This document shows, one piece after another, positions 1-9,217 of a stretch of DNA of 53,858 bases. Made by a program: the position numbers and the translations under genes. The first letter of the stretch is position 1; each line of letters begins with the position of its first letter. Source of the DNA: Lewinella cohaerens DSM 23179. GTDB lineage: Bacteria; Bacteroidota; Bacteroidia; Chitinophagales; Saprospiraceae. The notes below the pieces were generated by a model. It had not been told where the DNA came from and ran no database searches. It saw only the letters and a program-made list of their open reading frames with translations. The DNA is taken from positions 121,721 through 175,578 of the forward strand of contig NZ_KB903543.1 in the NCBI RefSeq assembly GCF_000379805.1, written 5' to 3'.

Positions 1-2
1 AC

Positions 3-1457
3 CATATTGATCCCAATGTGAGCTTTCTGCTCGATGATGTAGTACAGTTTACCACGGGGGAAATTCCAAAAACAAACAGCTGGCAGACCTATGGCTTTAC
101 CTTCACCACTGCCCCAGGGCAGACCAGCATACGACTTTCGCTACGCAACAATGCGCCCGGAGGGATCGGCAACGACCTGGCTTTAGACAATATCAGCTTC
201 CGCCCTTGTGGTGATGAGGCCTTTATCCTTCCAGCCGAACCCGCCAACATTTGCGCAGATGGGCAGCCACTCCCCCTTTCCGCTACCGTTATGGGCAACC
301 TGTATGATGATCCTGCCGTGCAGTGGCAGATTAGCCCCAACGGCGTCACCGACTGGGTGGATATTGCCGGTGCAAACGACGAGACCTACCTGCACACCAT
401 TCTCGCCTCCGGCATCTACTATTACCGCTTCCAGATTGCGGATGGTATCGTCAACCTCCAAAACGAAAAATGCCGCATTAACTCCAATGTCAAGGAAGTT
501 ATTGTGCTACCCACCGAATTTGCTGTCACTGATACTATTTGCGCTGGCCTTACTTACCCTGTTGGCAATTCCCTCTACACCACTAGCGGCAACTTTGTGG
601 ATTCTTTGGTCAATAGCTTCGGTTGCGATAGTATTATCTCTACAAATTTGACGGTATTGCCAGACCCTAATATTCTTCCTGTTTATTTAGCCAGTGTCCC
701 AGATTGTTTTAATACAGAAAACGGCCAAATTGAAGTCACGGACGTCCTCAATGGCTACCCGCCCTATAGTTTCCTTTGGACAGAGAGCGGCACCATGTCC
801 AACATCCTCACAGATGTCCCCGGTGGCGTCGCTTACAACTTGTTAATTACCGATCGCTACGGTTGCCAACTCGATACCAACATCACCCTGACTTCCCCAG
901 CGGCAATCACCCTGGAATTGGGGCCAAATTTCGATATCGAACTGGGTGAAGAGATAAGCCTTACGGCCAACACCAACTTTTCTGTCAGTCTGTATTCGTG
1001 GGTTACCGATAATGCCAACAACCTCTTGCCTTGCACCACTGAACCCGACTGCCCAGAGATCAGCTGGCAACCTACGCAGAGCCAGACCGTCTACCTGACT
1101 ACAGAGGACGCTAACGGCTGTGCGGTGACCGACTCCGTTTTTATCTCCGTCACTCCTAACTACGACCTGTATATCCCCAATGCCTTCAGTCCCAACCTGG
1201 ATGGCGTGAATGATTATTTCACCGTTTACGGTAATGCCAATCGGATAGCAAGCATCCGCTCCTTCCGGATATTCAACCGCTGGGGCCAGCCGATGTACGA
1301 AGCGACAGACTTGTTTCCCGGTGTTCCTGGCCAAGGCTGGGATGGTCGCGTCAAAGGCAAAATTGTCGACCAGGGGGTGTACGTGTACGCGATTGAGGTT
1401 GTTTTCCTCGATGGTGTTGTTCGGGAATTTAGTGGTGATGTGGTCTTGGTACGGTAA
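3..1457 (+). CDS. T9SS type B surface protein, 5'-truncated by the window edge
   Basis: The reading frame is open to the first base, so the gene begins before the window; the first in-frame alternative start (GTG at 18) has no special support. The visible N-terminal part (to about residue 65) ends in DLALDNISFRPCG, which resembles the end of a carbohydrate-binding jelly-roll domain. Ig/PKD-like segments with paired cysteines follow. The last ~95 residues (YIPNAFSPNLDGVNDYF, then IFNRWGQ, ending in VVLVR) are a typical gliding-motility-associated type B sorting domain, so the product should be secreted by T9SS and held on the cell surface. Its ligand cannot be told from the visible part. It faces the serpin gene tail-to-tail. 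Confidence 0.85.
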   Translation, partial: HIDPNVSFLLDDVVQFTTGEIPKTNSWQTYGFTFTTAPGQTSIRLSLRNNAPGGIGNDLALDNISFRPCGDEAFILPAEPANICADGQPLPLSATVMGNLYDDPAVQWQISPNGVTDWVDIAGANDETYLHTILASGIYYYRFQIADGIVNLQNEKCRINSNVKEVIVLPTEFAVTDTICAGLTYPVGNSLYTTSGNFVDSLVNSFGCDSIISTNLTVLPDPNILPVYLASVPDCFNTENGQIEVTDVLNGYPPYSFLWTESGTMSNILTDVPGGVAYNLLITDRYGCQLDTNITLTSPAAITLELGPNFDIELGEEISLTANTNFSVSLYSWVTDNANNLLPCTTEPDCPEISWQPTQSQTVYLTTEDANGCAVTDSVFISVTPNYDLYIPNAFSPNLDGVNDYFTVYGNANRIASIRSFRIFNRWGQPMYEATDLFPGVPGQGWDGRVKGKIVDQGVYVYAIEVVFLDGVVREFSGDVVLVR

Positions 1458-1469
1458 GCTCTAATTTTT

Positions 1470-1500
1470 AACCACTAAAGGCACCAAGATTTTTTTCACC
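1470..1500. repeat. ACCACTAAAGGCACCAAG-type dispersed motif between convergent genes
   Basis: The short gap between the convergent type B protein gene and the serpin gene holds a motif of the form ACCAC-AAAGGCAC-AAG followed by a T-run. Close relatives lie in the GH16/DUF2911 gap (40285-40305 and, as a perfect hairpin, 40423-40468), with a more diverged one near 19443-19515. All sit at gene ends, which suggests a terminator-associated dispersed repeat. Confidence 0.45.
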
Positions 1501-2512
1501 CAACCGGCTTATTCACCACCGCCGCAAAGATCGGATCATCCTGTGCATTGAGGATTAATACCAGAAAAGGCCGATTAAAAACCACCCTTCGAGGAATAGA
1601 CAGCGTTGCCATCGCCATCGTAGCAGCCGTAGCCTCTACCCCATTTTCATCAATTTTTAAATTAGCTTTCTGCATGATGTCTACCTGGGTATGCCCCCGG
1701 CCTAAACCAGGCATAGAAGCTGGTACAAGTTCAGGAAACAAGACTGACAGATTTGTTTCTCCGGTGGCGATAAACTTGGGTAAATGGAGTTCAAATTTGG
1801 CGCTTCCCCAGCTGGAGATTCCTTTTTCGGAAAGCCGGTTCAACAACTGAGACATCGATACATGCTCATGCGGCATCATGGCACAAAACAGGGTTTCGCC
1901 ATCTTGCATACAATTGCCTAGCGTCGCCGCGCATAGATCATCGTAGCCATTGACGGTATTGAATAATTCATCAGACACCATAAATTCCGCCGTCACGGTA
2001 CCTTGTGGTGCATAAAAATTCTTGCGGCTCGTTTTCCTTGGATCAAAAGGCGTTTCCCAGGCACCGGTATAACACAAGGTGTTCAGATAAAGTGCAATGG
2101 CTTCGCGCAGCTCTCCAGCCAAAGCTTCTTCTGGCTTCATCTCAGGAATCCGCCCCTGGGTACCTTCTTCAATGGCCGCATTGATGGCTCGTGCAGCAGC
2201 AGTACCTTCCCGAAAATCAACTTCTACGGGCTCTACATCCAAGGCTTTCAATCCTGCCAATGTTGCCGCCGTAGGCACCACCTCCCCTTGCTGTAGCCAG
2301 CAAGAATTGACCGACAGTAATTGTTCGTGCGCCGGAGGTTCTGTCAGAGATATCCCCTCGCGTACTAGGGTTTCCGAAAAATCGGGGTTATCCAAGGCCA
2401 TCATTCGCAAAATGGTCGTATAAGAATAGAGGCTAACCACACCGTTTTCGCCATTATCCACCACGGATTTTAAGGCGGTGGGGAGGGCTTTCCAAAGGAA
2501 GTTATGTGCCAT
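1496..2512 (-). CDS. Serpin family protease inhibitor, no signal peptide
   Basis: 338 residues, shorter than the usual 370-400. Family marks: the helix-F/strand-3A block NTLCYTGAWETPFDPRKT (about 144-161), the hinge of the reactive-centre loop (E289, G291, then ATAAT at 294-298) and the C-terminal signature VFNRPFLVLI (311-320) ending PIFAAVVNKP. Serpins trap serine or cysteine proteases by inserting this loop after cleavage. The small-residue hinge suggests it can inhibit, although P14 is Val instead of the usual Thr/Ser. The likely P1 is L304 or S305 depending on alignment; the loop is one residue shorter than in alpha-1-antitrypsin. There is no hydrophobic N-terminal leader, so a cytoplasmic target is likely. 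It lies 36 nt downstream of the EAD11-like gene, probably co-transcribed. Confidence 0.9.
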   Translation of the reverse strand: MAHNFLWKALPTALKSVVDNGENGVVSLYSYTTILRMMALDNPDFSETLVREGISLTEPPAHEQLLSVNSCWLQQGEVVPTAATLAGLKALDVEPVEVDFREGTAAARAINAAIEEGTQGRIPEMKPEEALAGELREAIALYLNTLCYTGAWETPFDPRKTSRKNFYAPQGTVTAEFMVSDELFNTVNGYDDLCAATLGNCMQDGETLFCAMMPHEHVSMSQLLNRLSEKGISSWGSAKFELHLPKFIATGETNLSVLFPELVPASMPGLGRGHTQVDIMQKANLKIDENGVEATAATMAMATLSIPRRVVFNRPFLVLILNAQDDPIFAAVVNKPVG

Positions 2513-2548
2513 TATTGTTTATTTAATAAGTTCGGTGATCCTAAACCA

Positions 2549-3364
2549 TCATTTCTTAATCAAGTCTTCCACTTGCTGTTGAATGCTCTTGAGAGAATTC
2601 TCACAACTCAATTTTGTAATCAAACCTCGTGAAAAGGATTTTTCAACTTGATCATACTGCGTAGAAAATAGTCGCATTTGATCATTCCATTCTCCTCCAA
2701 GAGTTAATAGTTCAGGCCAACAGCCTTCTTCCATCAACAGGATAAGTTGTTCTTTTTGCCCTCCCGAAAGAGGAATCTTCGCCTCCTCCGGAGACACTAA
2801 ACCCATGATGGTGTTAATAATTTGCTGAACACTCCGTTGGTGATCTTCCTGACGAACCAGGCCTAACCTCGAATCACGAATCGCCTGCTCATAACGTTGA
2901 AAAAGCAATAGGCCGTATTGGCTGTAACTGCTGGCCAATTTCAGCGCCTCAGTATATTCGTTGCGGAGCAGATGTGTACGAATTTGCTGGCATTCGTCTT
3001 CTGTAAAATGCTTAGGCAAGTATTCCTCAGGATCTTCTACAGTGCTTATTGCTGGTGTATTAACACGCGTCGTTTTGCCCGATTCTACCATTTCCAGCAC
3101 GGCATAAACAATCCGGTTATTGGTAACGTAGAAGGTTTCTTCATCTATCAACTTCTCCTTATACTGATGTGATGCTTTCTCCTGCTGTGCTTTGAGGGGA
3201 ACAGCCTCTGTATAACCCGCGTCAATGAGCAATTCCAAAGCCGCCGGCACCTCTGACTGTGCCAGTAACTCCCGGACTTGCTCAGGCAAACTGCGCTCTG
3301 TCGGAGTCGGGGCAGGCGCAGTTGATGCCAGCTGATTTAGCCATCGGAGAAGTTTCGTGAACAT
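2549..3364 (-). CDS. Three tandem EAD11-like (effector-associated) adaptor repeats
   Basis: 271 residues, all alpha. I see three copies of one pattern at about 26-94, 121-191 and 201-269: a helix with an acidic/leucine face, a G/N-x-[WY]xE[AL]L turn, an S-x-[YW]-x-Q/D helix, then a GLI/LID-x-E segment and a last amphipathic helix (RIVYAVLEMV, QIINTIMGLV, SIQQQVEDLI). This matches my recollection of effector-associated domain 11, a small homotypic-interaction domain of bacterial conflict systems that links effectors such as proteases, nucleases or NTPases to partners. No effector domain is fused here, so it may be a scaffold. The third repeat is the most diverged. It precedes the serpin gene by 36 nt. 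Family assignment is by pattern only. Confidence 0.6.
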   Translation of the reverse strand: MFTKLLRWLNQLASTAPAPTPTERSLPEQVRELLAQSEVPAALELLIDAGYTEAVPLKAQQEKASHQYKEKLIDEETFYVTNNRIVYAVLEMVESGKTTRVNTPAISTVEDPEEYLPKHFTEDECQQIRTHLLRNEYTEALKLASSYSQYGLLLFQRYEQAIRDSRLGLVRQEDHQRSVQQIINTIMGLVSPEEAKIPLSGGQKEQLILLMEEGCWPELLTLGGEWNDQMRLFSTQYDQVEKSFSRGLITKLSCENSLKSIQQQVEDLIKK

Positions 3365-3522
3365 TTTACAGGGTTTTATTGTGAAAAATTTGTGCCGCTC
3401 GTTTTTGAATCACCAAAGACACCTGAGAAAATACTACTTTTTTTCACTTGACCTTAGTTTCTCTACAATCACTAAAAAACAGGACATCTTACCTTTGGAA
3501 AGGTTTTAATTGATCCTCTAAC

Positions 3523-4359
3523 CTAGCCCCTCTCCCCAAGGTACTCCTCAAGCGCCTGAAGAGCTTCAGTACTCTTGCCTTGCAAATAATGGCCGTGAAC
3601 GAGTCCTCTCAATTTGTCAGAAATGATATTGGTTTCAGGATTAACGTCAATTACTTTGCCGTTACGTGACAATGTTCTTTCTACTAAACGTTGGGGTAAG
3701 TTTGTCGCCCCCGATGTTCCAACAACGATCATTAGGCCCGTGGATTTCGCAATCCTAAGTGTTGTATCTAAATGATAGTATTTTTCATTGTAATACTCAT
3801 CGAACCAAAGTACATGAGGTCGGGTCATTTCTCCGCATTTTGGGCAAATTAGTTTTTGCTTTTCATCGAATGTCAAAGGTGTTTCTCTACTTCTGATCTG
3901 CTCTCTAAAAAAGAGAGGGATAGCATACAATGCTTTTGAGCACTCATCAGCACAACGCATATATCTGAGATCACCATGAATCAGGTACAGATTGTTAATC
4001 AAGCTTTCGGGTCTAAAATGCAAGCCGTCTACATTTTGAGAAATCAAGGCAAACCTAGCCCCTAGTCGTTTCTCAATAGAAGATAGCGCTATATGTCCCA
4101 AGTTTGGTTTTGCTTGCTCACAAATGCTAATCCGATACAAAAACCAGCGCCAGACCTCATCCGCATTGACATCAAACATCTTCTTTGTGCCCATTGATTG
4201 AGGGGTTGCATTTTTTGAACCTATTGTCCAAAAACCTTCCTTTCCTCTAAACGTTGGTATTCCACTATCTGCAGAAGTACCAGCTCCTACTAAAAAGGTG
4301 ATCAATCTATCTCCATCAAGCGCCTCTTGCAAAAATTCTTTAGTTCTACCGTCTAGCAT
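3523..4359 (-). CDS. Sirtuin (SIR2-family NAD-dependent protein deacylase)
   Basis: 278 residues, the usual bacterial sirtuin length. NAD-binding motif GAGTSADSGIPTFRG at 25-39, QNVDGLH at 108-114, catalytic His128 in HGD, and RPHVLWFDE at 180-188, which resembles the VVWFGE motif of CobB-type enzymes. GTSG at 214-217 is the second nucleotide-binding motif. The zinc module is unusual: the second pair is a normal C172-x2-C175, but the first is C136-x3-C140. The reaction is removal of acyl groups from lysine using NAD, giving nicotinamide and O-acyl-ADP-ribose. It follows the upstream membrane-protein gene by 119 nt and precedes the EAD11-like gene by 158 nt. A defence role is possible but there is no fused effector. 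Confidence 0.88.
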   Translation of the reverse strand: MLDGRTKEFLQEALDGDRLITFLVGAGTSADSGIPTFRGKEGFWTIGSKNATPQSMGTKKMFDVNADEVWRWFLYRISICEQAKPNLGHIALSSIEKRLGARFALISQNVDGLHFRPESLINNLYLIHGDLRYMRCADECSKALYAIPLFFREQIRSRETPLTFDEKQKLICPKCGEMTRPHVLWFDEYYNEKYYHLDTTLRIAKSTGLMIVVGTSGATNLPQRLVERTLSRNGKVIDVNPETNIISDKLRGLVHGHYLQGKSTEALQALEEYLGERG

Positions 4360-4478
4360 TTAACCTGGTATTTAATTTTAGCATAACTACACGAATTAAC
4401 TACAGAATAGTTCCTACTCAACAGGACTAGAAAAACGTTCAAGATTCCCTACCTCCCTATAAAACGAAGCACTTTCTG

Positions 4479-5075
4479 TCACCTCTTCTCTCTTAGAAAA
4501 TCGCCAATAGCATTGTGCTGTTGGCGCCTGATGAAAATATGCTTTTGCTGATTAGCCCTAACCTTCAAAGTAATCGTTGTTGCTATCACAATCATTATTA
4601 CTGAAAAGATCCCAAACAACTTCGAACTCCCCATACCTGCAATTGCCAGGATAAAAACAGGAGCCGCTACTGCTTTCCCTGCCTCGATATTAAGGGCAAG
4701 AAAATAAGCAACAAGGAAAACTCCCGATAGAATTACCCCCGCTAACATCGGCCTCTTCAGTAATGAAAACAATTTCTCTTTTCGAAACTCGTATCCTCCA
4801 AAAACGCTTGGTTGATCTTTTAAATACACTATAATCTCCCTCTTCGCCTGATCATTTCCAATTCGAATTTCTTCATAGGATTCTTCTTTAAAGAAAACAG
4901 TCATTTTATGGCTCGAATCCTCTACCTCAATTTTCGTTATGTAAGGAATGGGTATTCGAAATACGCCATCATCATTGATATTGACATTGATACCACCATG
5001 ATCAGAATGTACTATTCCCAAAAACTTCTCATCTATTAGAAGAAGTTTGTTTTTTGACAGATTCCAGCGCTTCAT
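4479..5075 (-). CDS. Hypothetical membrane protein with N-terminal beta-rich domain
   Basis: 198 residues that I do not recognise. Residues 1-100 are predicted beta-rich (LLLIDEKFLGIVHSDHG, then alternating Ile/Val strands) and recall small PH-like domains that precede membrane anchors; this is a weak resemblance. Two or three hydrophobic segments follow between about 108 and 172, then a basic tail (RRQQHNAIGDFLREKR), which suggests a cytoplasmic C-terminus. No catalytic motif is visible. It is the first gene of the minus-strand group that runs through the sirtuin and EAD11-like genes to the serpin, although the 119-nt gap leaves room for a separate promoter. Confidence 0.6.
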   Translation of the reverse strand: MKRWNLSKNKLLLIDEKFLGIVHSDHGGINVNINDDGVFRIPIPYITKIEVEDSSHKMTVFFKEESYEEIRIGNDQAKREIIVYLKDQPSVFGGYEFRKEKLFSLLKRPMLAGVILSGVFLVAYFLALNIEAGKAVAAPVFILAIAGMGSSKLFGIFSVIMIVIATTITLKVRANQQKHIFIRRQQHNAIGDFLREKR

Positions 5076-5267
5076 ATATACTTAATTTCCTTAGTTAAGA
5101 TAAGGTAATAAATACTTTCTTATCCCAGCAAATATCAGGGTAGGCATCCCCTTTTCTTATGGCGTAAAAATCAACAAACACTCTATTTCTTTCTTAATTG
5201 TAGATAAAATAAAACTTTCCCCTTATATTTGTTCTACAATAAAGTAAGATCTATCAATCACACTGGC

Positions 5268-5603
5268 ATGAAAGAAACCAGACTTGGCGAATTTGAAGAA
5301 GTAATTCTACTGCTCGTAGGCATCTTAGGCGATGATGCTTATGCATTAAGAATTGCCGATGAATTTGAGGTACAGACCAAACGATCCGCCTCTATTGGTT
5401 CCGTACACGCTACCCTAAGCAGGATGGGCGACAAGGGTTTCTTGAAATCAAAGATGGGAGAACCTACCGCCCAACGTGGTGGCCGCCGCAAACGCATCTA
5501 CGAAATCACGGCTGCAGGAGAAGCTGCTCTCAAAAAGGCACGAGATCTACGTCTATCGCTCTGGGATCAATATCCCGGATTTTCCTTAAGTCTCAATTTC
5601 TAG
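5268..5603 (+). CDS. PadR-family transcriptional regulator
   Basis: 111 residues from the ATG at 5268; a longer TTG start at 5229 would add 13 residues outside the family pattern. The winged-helix sequence LGEFEEVILLLVGIL, DDAYALRIADEF, SIGSVHATLSRMGDKGFL and YEITAAGEAAL is characteristic of PadR. These proteins usually repress a neighbouring membrane-transport gene and respond to a small ligand. The stop is 12 nt before the FtsX-type permease start, so the two form a unit. In Bacteroidota this PadR plus prefix-domain permease pair is common, and the regulator presumably controls the pair. Confidence 0.92.
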   Translation: MKETRLGEFEEVILLLVGILGDDAYALRIADEFEVQTKRSASIGSVHATLSRMGDKGFLKSKMGEPTAQRGGRRKRIYEITAAGEAALKKARDLRLSLWDQYPGFSLSLNF

Positions 5604-5615
5604 CCCCCTATTTCC

Positions 5616-8234
5616 ATGAAAAAAGAAAACTTTCAGCCACCTCGGATTGCCACAAAATTTCTGCTGTGGTTTCTCAAACCTGACCTTCGGGAAGAGGTTG
5701 CCGGTGATCTGGAAGAAAGATATTTTGGCCAACTGGGAAACAACTCTCAACGACAAGCCAATTTCCATTACTGGTTTCAGGTCATCAATTACCTCCGCCC
5801 ATTTGCCTTGCGAGAGGATCTGCTCACTTCCCTAAACCCCTTCTTTATGTTTCGCACTAATTTCAAAATTGCTTGGCGCAACCTCTTTAAGCAAAAAGGA
5901 TATTCGTTGATCAACATTACGGGCATGACACTGGGACTTACGTGCTTTTTGCTGTTGGCGCTCTATATCCAATACGAATCCAGCTATGATCGGCAAAATG
6001 AGCACGCAAATCGTATTTACCGAATTGCACAGACCCAAAAAGGCAATACTTTCCGTGGTACGGACCAGTTTGCAGTAGCCCCTGCGACCATTGGACCCGC
6101 CCTGGAGGCTGAGTTTCCGGAAGTAGAAAAAACAGTAACTTTTACGGTGTTGTCCACACTGTTTGGACAAGAAGATCAGGTATTTTATGAACAAGGTTTG
6201 TACACCACTAAATCACTTTTTGAGGTTTTCACCTACCCAATCATAGAAGGAGACACGAAGGCTGCCCTCGCCGACAAGGATGCAATTATTCTTACCGAAG
6301 CATTGGCAAAAAAATACTTTGGCAACTCCTCCCCCATCGGCAAAACGATGAAACTGAGTAGCGACCGCCTCCTTACGGTAAAAGCCGTTATGGAAGACCT
6401 CCCTGGTAACCAGCACTTCAAATTTGACTTTGTAGCTTCCATTGATAACTACGGAGAATACGTGGAAGATACCAAAGCGCAACGTTGGGGGAGCAACAAC
6501 TACGAAGTATATGCTCTGCTACAGAAGGGTGCCGACTACCAGCAACTAGAAGAAAAGATGTCTATTTTTGACGATAAAGTCAATGCAGCTTACGCAGAAT
6601 GGCCTTTCTCTGCGAGTTATTTTTTCGAACCGCTCACTGATATTTATTTGCACTCAAAAGCAAATTTCGGAGAAGGTATAAAGAGTGACATTCGCTACCT
6701 GTACTTATCGGCAGCTATTGCTTTTATCATTCTTTTCCTGGCACTGATCAATTACATGAACCTCTCGGTAGCCCGTTTTCAGCAACGTACAAAAGAAGTT
6801 GGCGTTCGCAAGGTATTAGGTGCAAAAAGGAAGCAACTGGTTCAACAGTTCATGACGGAATCCATGCTGGTGACTGGAATTAGTTTACTAATGGGTTTAG
6901 GCTTGGCCAGACTGTTACTGCCGTTTTTCAACCGCTTGCTGGATCTGGAAATGCCGTTTCTACTTAGTGGCAACAAGATGATCTTAGGCACCCTTTTACT
7001 CCTGGCGCTTCTTATGGGCGGGCTTTCGGGTTTATATCCGGCGATTATATCATCGGCTGCTACACCAGTGAAAGCTTTACAAGGAAGGTGGTTCGGTAAT
7101 CAAAAACAATCGGGGCTATTGCGTAATGCGCTTATCATTGGCCAGTTTACTGCTGCTATTGTTTTGGCAACCGGCAGTATTGTTATTTATCAGCAATTGC
7201 AATACATTCAAAACAAACAACTGGGCTACAATCGTGACCAAGTCGTCTACGTGCCTTATCGTAATCAGGAATTATTTGACAAAACCACCACGATTAAAGA
7301 AGAGCTCATGAAGGACCCGCACATAGAGCAGGTCGCATTTACCAACGTGCTCCCACTCAACACCAATAACCAAGGTATTGTAACGGAGTGGGAAGGCAAC
7401 GCCAATCAGCAAGAACTTCCCATTTATCGTTTTCGTTCCGACGAAAATTTCATACCACTTCTGGAGATGGAGCTGGTAGAAGGTCGCAATTTTTCGCCGG
7501 ATTTTCCTTCCGACACAGTGGCTACTTACATTCTCAATGAGACCGCCATCAAAACGATGGGTTGGACCAAGGCTGCCGGAAAGTCCTTCCGTGATGGCAA
7601 GGTTATCGGTGTAGTCAAGGATTTCCACTTTCAGCCTTTCAATCTGGCGATTGAGCCCATGTTTATCACTTTCCAAACACGGACCAGTAGCTACTACGCT
7701 GGTAATATTGCCATGAAAATAAACTCCGACACCCCAGAAGAAACGATGGCTCACATTCAGCAAACACTGGCAAAGATCATCCCACAAGTGCCTTTTGATC
7801 TGCGATACATGGATGATTCTTTCAATAAACTCCACCGTGCCGAGCAGCGGTTTGGCGATGCCTTCAAAATATTCACTTTCCTGGCCTTGTTTATTGCATG
7901 TATCGGATTGTTTGGCCTGGTAGCCCACACGGTGCTCCAACGTACCAAGGAGATCGGCATTCGCAAAGTACTGGGCGCTGCTATTACGGATATCATAGGG
8001 TTAATTTCGGGTGATTTCCTACGACTCATTGCTTGGTCAGCACTCATCGCCATCCCTATTTCCTGGTGGGGTATGCAGCAGTGGCTACAAGGCTTCGCCT
8101 ACCACACTGAGGTGCAGATTTGGATATTTGCTCTCGTAGGAGTCATCGCCATTGGGCTTGCCTTTATCACCATTAGTTTACAAACCTTAAAGGCAGCGAT
8201 GGCCAATCCGGTGGAATCAATTAAAACAGAATAA
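5616..8234 (+). CDS. FtsX/MacB-like ABC transporter permease with N-terminal prefix domain
   Basis: 872 residues. Residues 1-75 (PPRIATKFLLWFLKPDLREEVAGDLEE) match the permease prefix domain found in permeases encoded beside PadR regulators. Then come two permease halves, each with a leading helix (IAWRNLFKQKGYSLINITGM, residues 87-106), a periplasmic MacB-type domain and FtsX helices; the conserved RTKEVGVRKVLGAKR (first half) and RTKEIGIRKVLGAAI (second half) are coupling-helix motifs. Such permeases need an ATP-binding subunit, and none is encoded next to it. It probably acts in lipoprotein or toxic-compound extrusion or in stress sensing; the substrate is unknown. Translation is likely coupled to the PadR gene. 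Confidence 0.9.
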   Translation: MKKENFQPPRIATKFLLWFLKPDLREEVAGDLEERYFGQLGNNSQRQANFHYWFQVINYLRPFALREDLLTSLNPFFMFRTNFKIAWRNLFKQKGYSLINITGMTLGLTCFLLLALYIQYESSYDRQNEHANRIYRIAQTQKGNTFRGTDQFAVAPATIGPALEAEFPEVEKTVTFTVLSTLFGQEDQVFYEQGLYTTKSLFEVFTYPIIEGDTKAALADKDAIILTEALAKKYFGNSSPIGKTMKLSSDRLLTVKAVMEDLPGNQHFKFDFVASIDNYGEYVEDTKAQRWGSNNYEVYALLQKGADYQQLEEKMSIFDDKVNAAYAEWPFSASYFFEPLTDIYLHSKANFGEGIKSDIRYLYLSAAIAFIILFLALINYMNLSVARFQQRTKEVGVRKVLGAKRKQLVQQFMTESMLVTGISLLMGLGLARLLLPFFNRLLDLEMPFLLSGNKMILGTLLLLALLMGGLSGLYPAIISSAATPVKALQGRWFGNQKQSGLLRNALIIGQFTAAIVLATGSIVIYQQLQYIQNKQLGYNRDQVVYVPYRNQELFDKTTTIKEELMKDPHIEQVAFTNVLPLNTNNQGIVTEWEGNANQQELPIYRFRSDENFIPLLEMELVEGRNFSPDFPSDTVATYILNETAIKTMGWTKAAGKSFRDGKVIGVVKDFHFQPFNLAIEPMFITFQTRTSSYYAGNIAMKINSDTPEETMAHIQQTLAKIIPQVPFDLRYMDDSFNKLHRAEQRFGDAFKIFTFLALFIACIGLFGLVAHTVLQRTKEIGIRKVLGAAITDIIGLISGDFLRLIAWSALIAIPISWWGMQQWLQGFAYHTEVQIWIFALVGVIAIGLAFITISLQTLKAAMANPVESIKTE

Positions 8235-8256
8235 GATTCCACCAGATTGATCAGGT

Positions 8257-9096
8257 CTACCGAATATCCTTCAACTCAAGGAAGTCCATATCCGTAAAAT
8301 CTTTGTTTTCCCCAGCCATGGCCCAAATGAAGGAGTAACTGGCGGTACCTGAACCAGCATGGATCGACCACGGCGGCGAGATGATAGCCTCCTGGTTGTT
8401 TACCCACATGTGGCGAGTCTCGGATGGGCGGCCCATAAAGTGCATAACCCCTTGATTTTCTGGCACATCAAAATACAAGTACACTTCACTGCGGCGGTCG
8501 TGAGTATGTGCAGGCATGGTATTCCAAACACTTCCATCTTGCAACACGGTCAGCCCCATTACAACTTGACAGCTGTTGATCCCCGCATCGTGGATGTACT
8601 TGTAGATCGTCCGTCGGTTGGCTGTTTCTGTAGCTCCAAGTGTTACAGGTGCAGCGTCTTCTTTCGTAAACATCTTATTAGGAAACGGCTGATGCGCTGG
8701 TGCCGAAAAAAGGAAAAACTGTGCCGGGCTATCCGCCACTGCCGACTGGAAACTTACGTCCTTGGTACCTTTGCCAAGGTAAAGGCAACTCAGCTTGTCT
8801 AGCTTGTACGTTTCCCCATCTGCAGTGATACTACCAGAATCTCCAATATTGATGATCCCAAGTTCCCGGCGCTGTAGAAAAAACTCGCTTTTTAGCGTCT
8901 CGTAATTAGGCAGCTCTATTGCCGCAGTAGTAGGCGTTGCGCCTCCCATCACCATGCGGTCATAATGGCTGTACACGAAATTCAGCTCTCCTGCCGCAAA
9001 CAGGTTTTGCACCAAAAAATCGTTGCGCAATTCCTGCGTGTTCATTCTTTCTACTTCCCGAGGACTGGCCTCATAACGTTGTTCTATCGTTTTCAT
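8257..9096 (-). CDS. kduI: 5-dehydro-4-deoxy-D-glucuronate isomerase (KduI)
   Basis: 279 residues, full length. It interconverts 5-keto-4-deoxyuronate, the spontaneous product of unsaturated uronic acids, and 2,5-diketo-3-deoxygluconate (EC 5.3.1.17) in the cytoplasm. The metal site is intact: H197 and H199 in PAHTHDRRSEVY, E204, and H246 in PPWSIHAGSG, one residue off the E. coli numbering that I recall. It is the last gene of the uronate locus on the minus strand, separated from kduD by 270 nt that hold a hairpin and a motif region shared with the HTCS promoter region, so it may have its own promoter. Its substrate is what GH88 would release from lyase products. Confidence 0.96.
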   Translation of the reverse strand: MKTIEQRYEASPREVERMNTQELRNDFLVQNLFAAGELNFVYSHYDRMVMGGATPTTAAIELPNYETLKSEFFLQRRELGIINIGDSGSITADGETYKLDKLSCLYLGKGTKDVSFQSAVADSPAQFFLFSAPAHQPFPNKMFTKEDAAPVTLGATETANRRTIYKYIHDAGINSCQVVMGLTVLQDGSVWNTMPAHTHDRRSEVYLYFDVPENQGVMHFMGRPSETRHMWVNNQEAIISPPWSIHAGSGTASYSFIWAMAGENKDFTDMDFLELKDIR

Positions 9097-9217
9097 TTGT
9101 AAAATTTTTATTCGTAATTAATTAGTTTGAATTCAGCCAAGCCGGGCATAGCGATTCCGACTCGCATTAACTCGTCTAAATCTGAAGATTAGAGGGGACT
9201 TAAAACGGTTCAATGTC

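Noticed and set aside
208-651. Overlapping ORF on the plus strand inside the first gene
   Set aside because: It is a frame-shifted shadow of the type B surface protein gene, whose Ig-like and sorting domains are clearly coded in the other frame.
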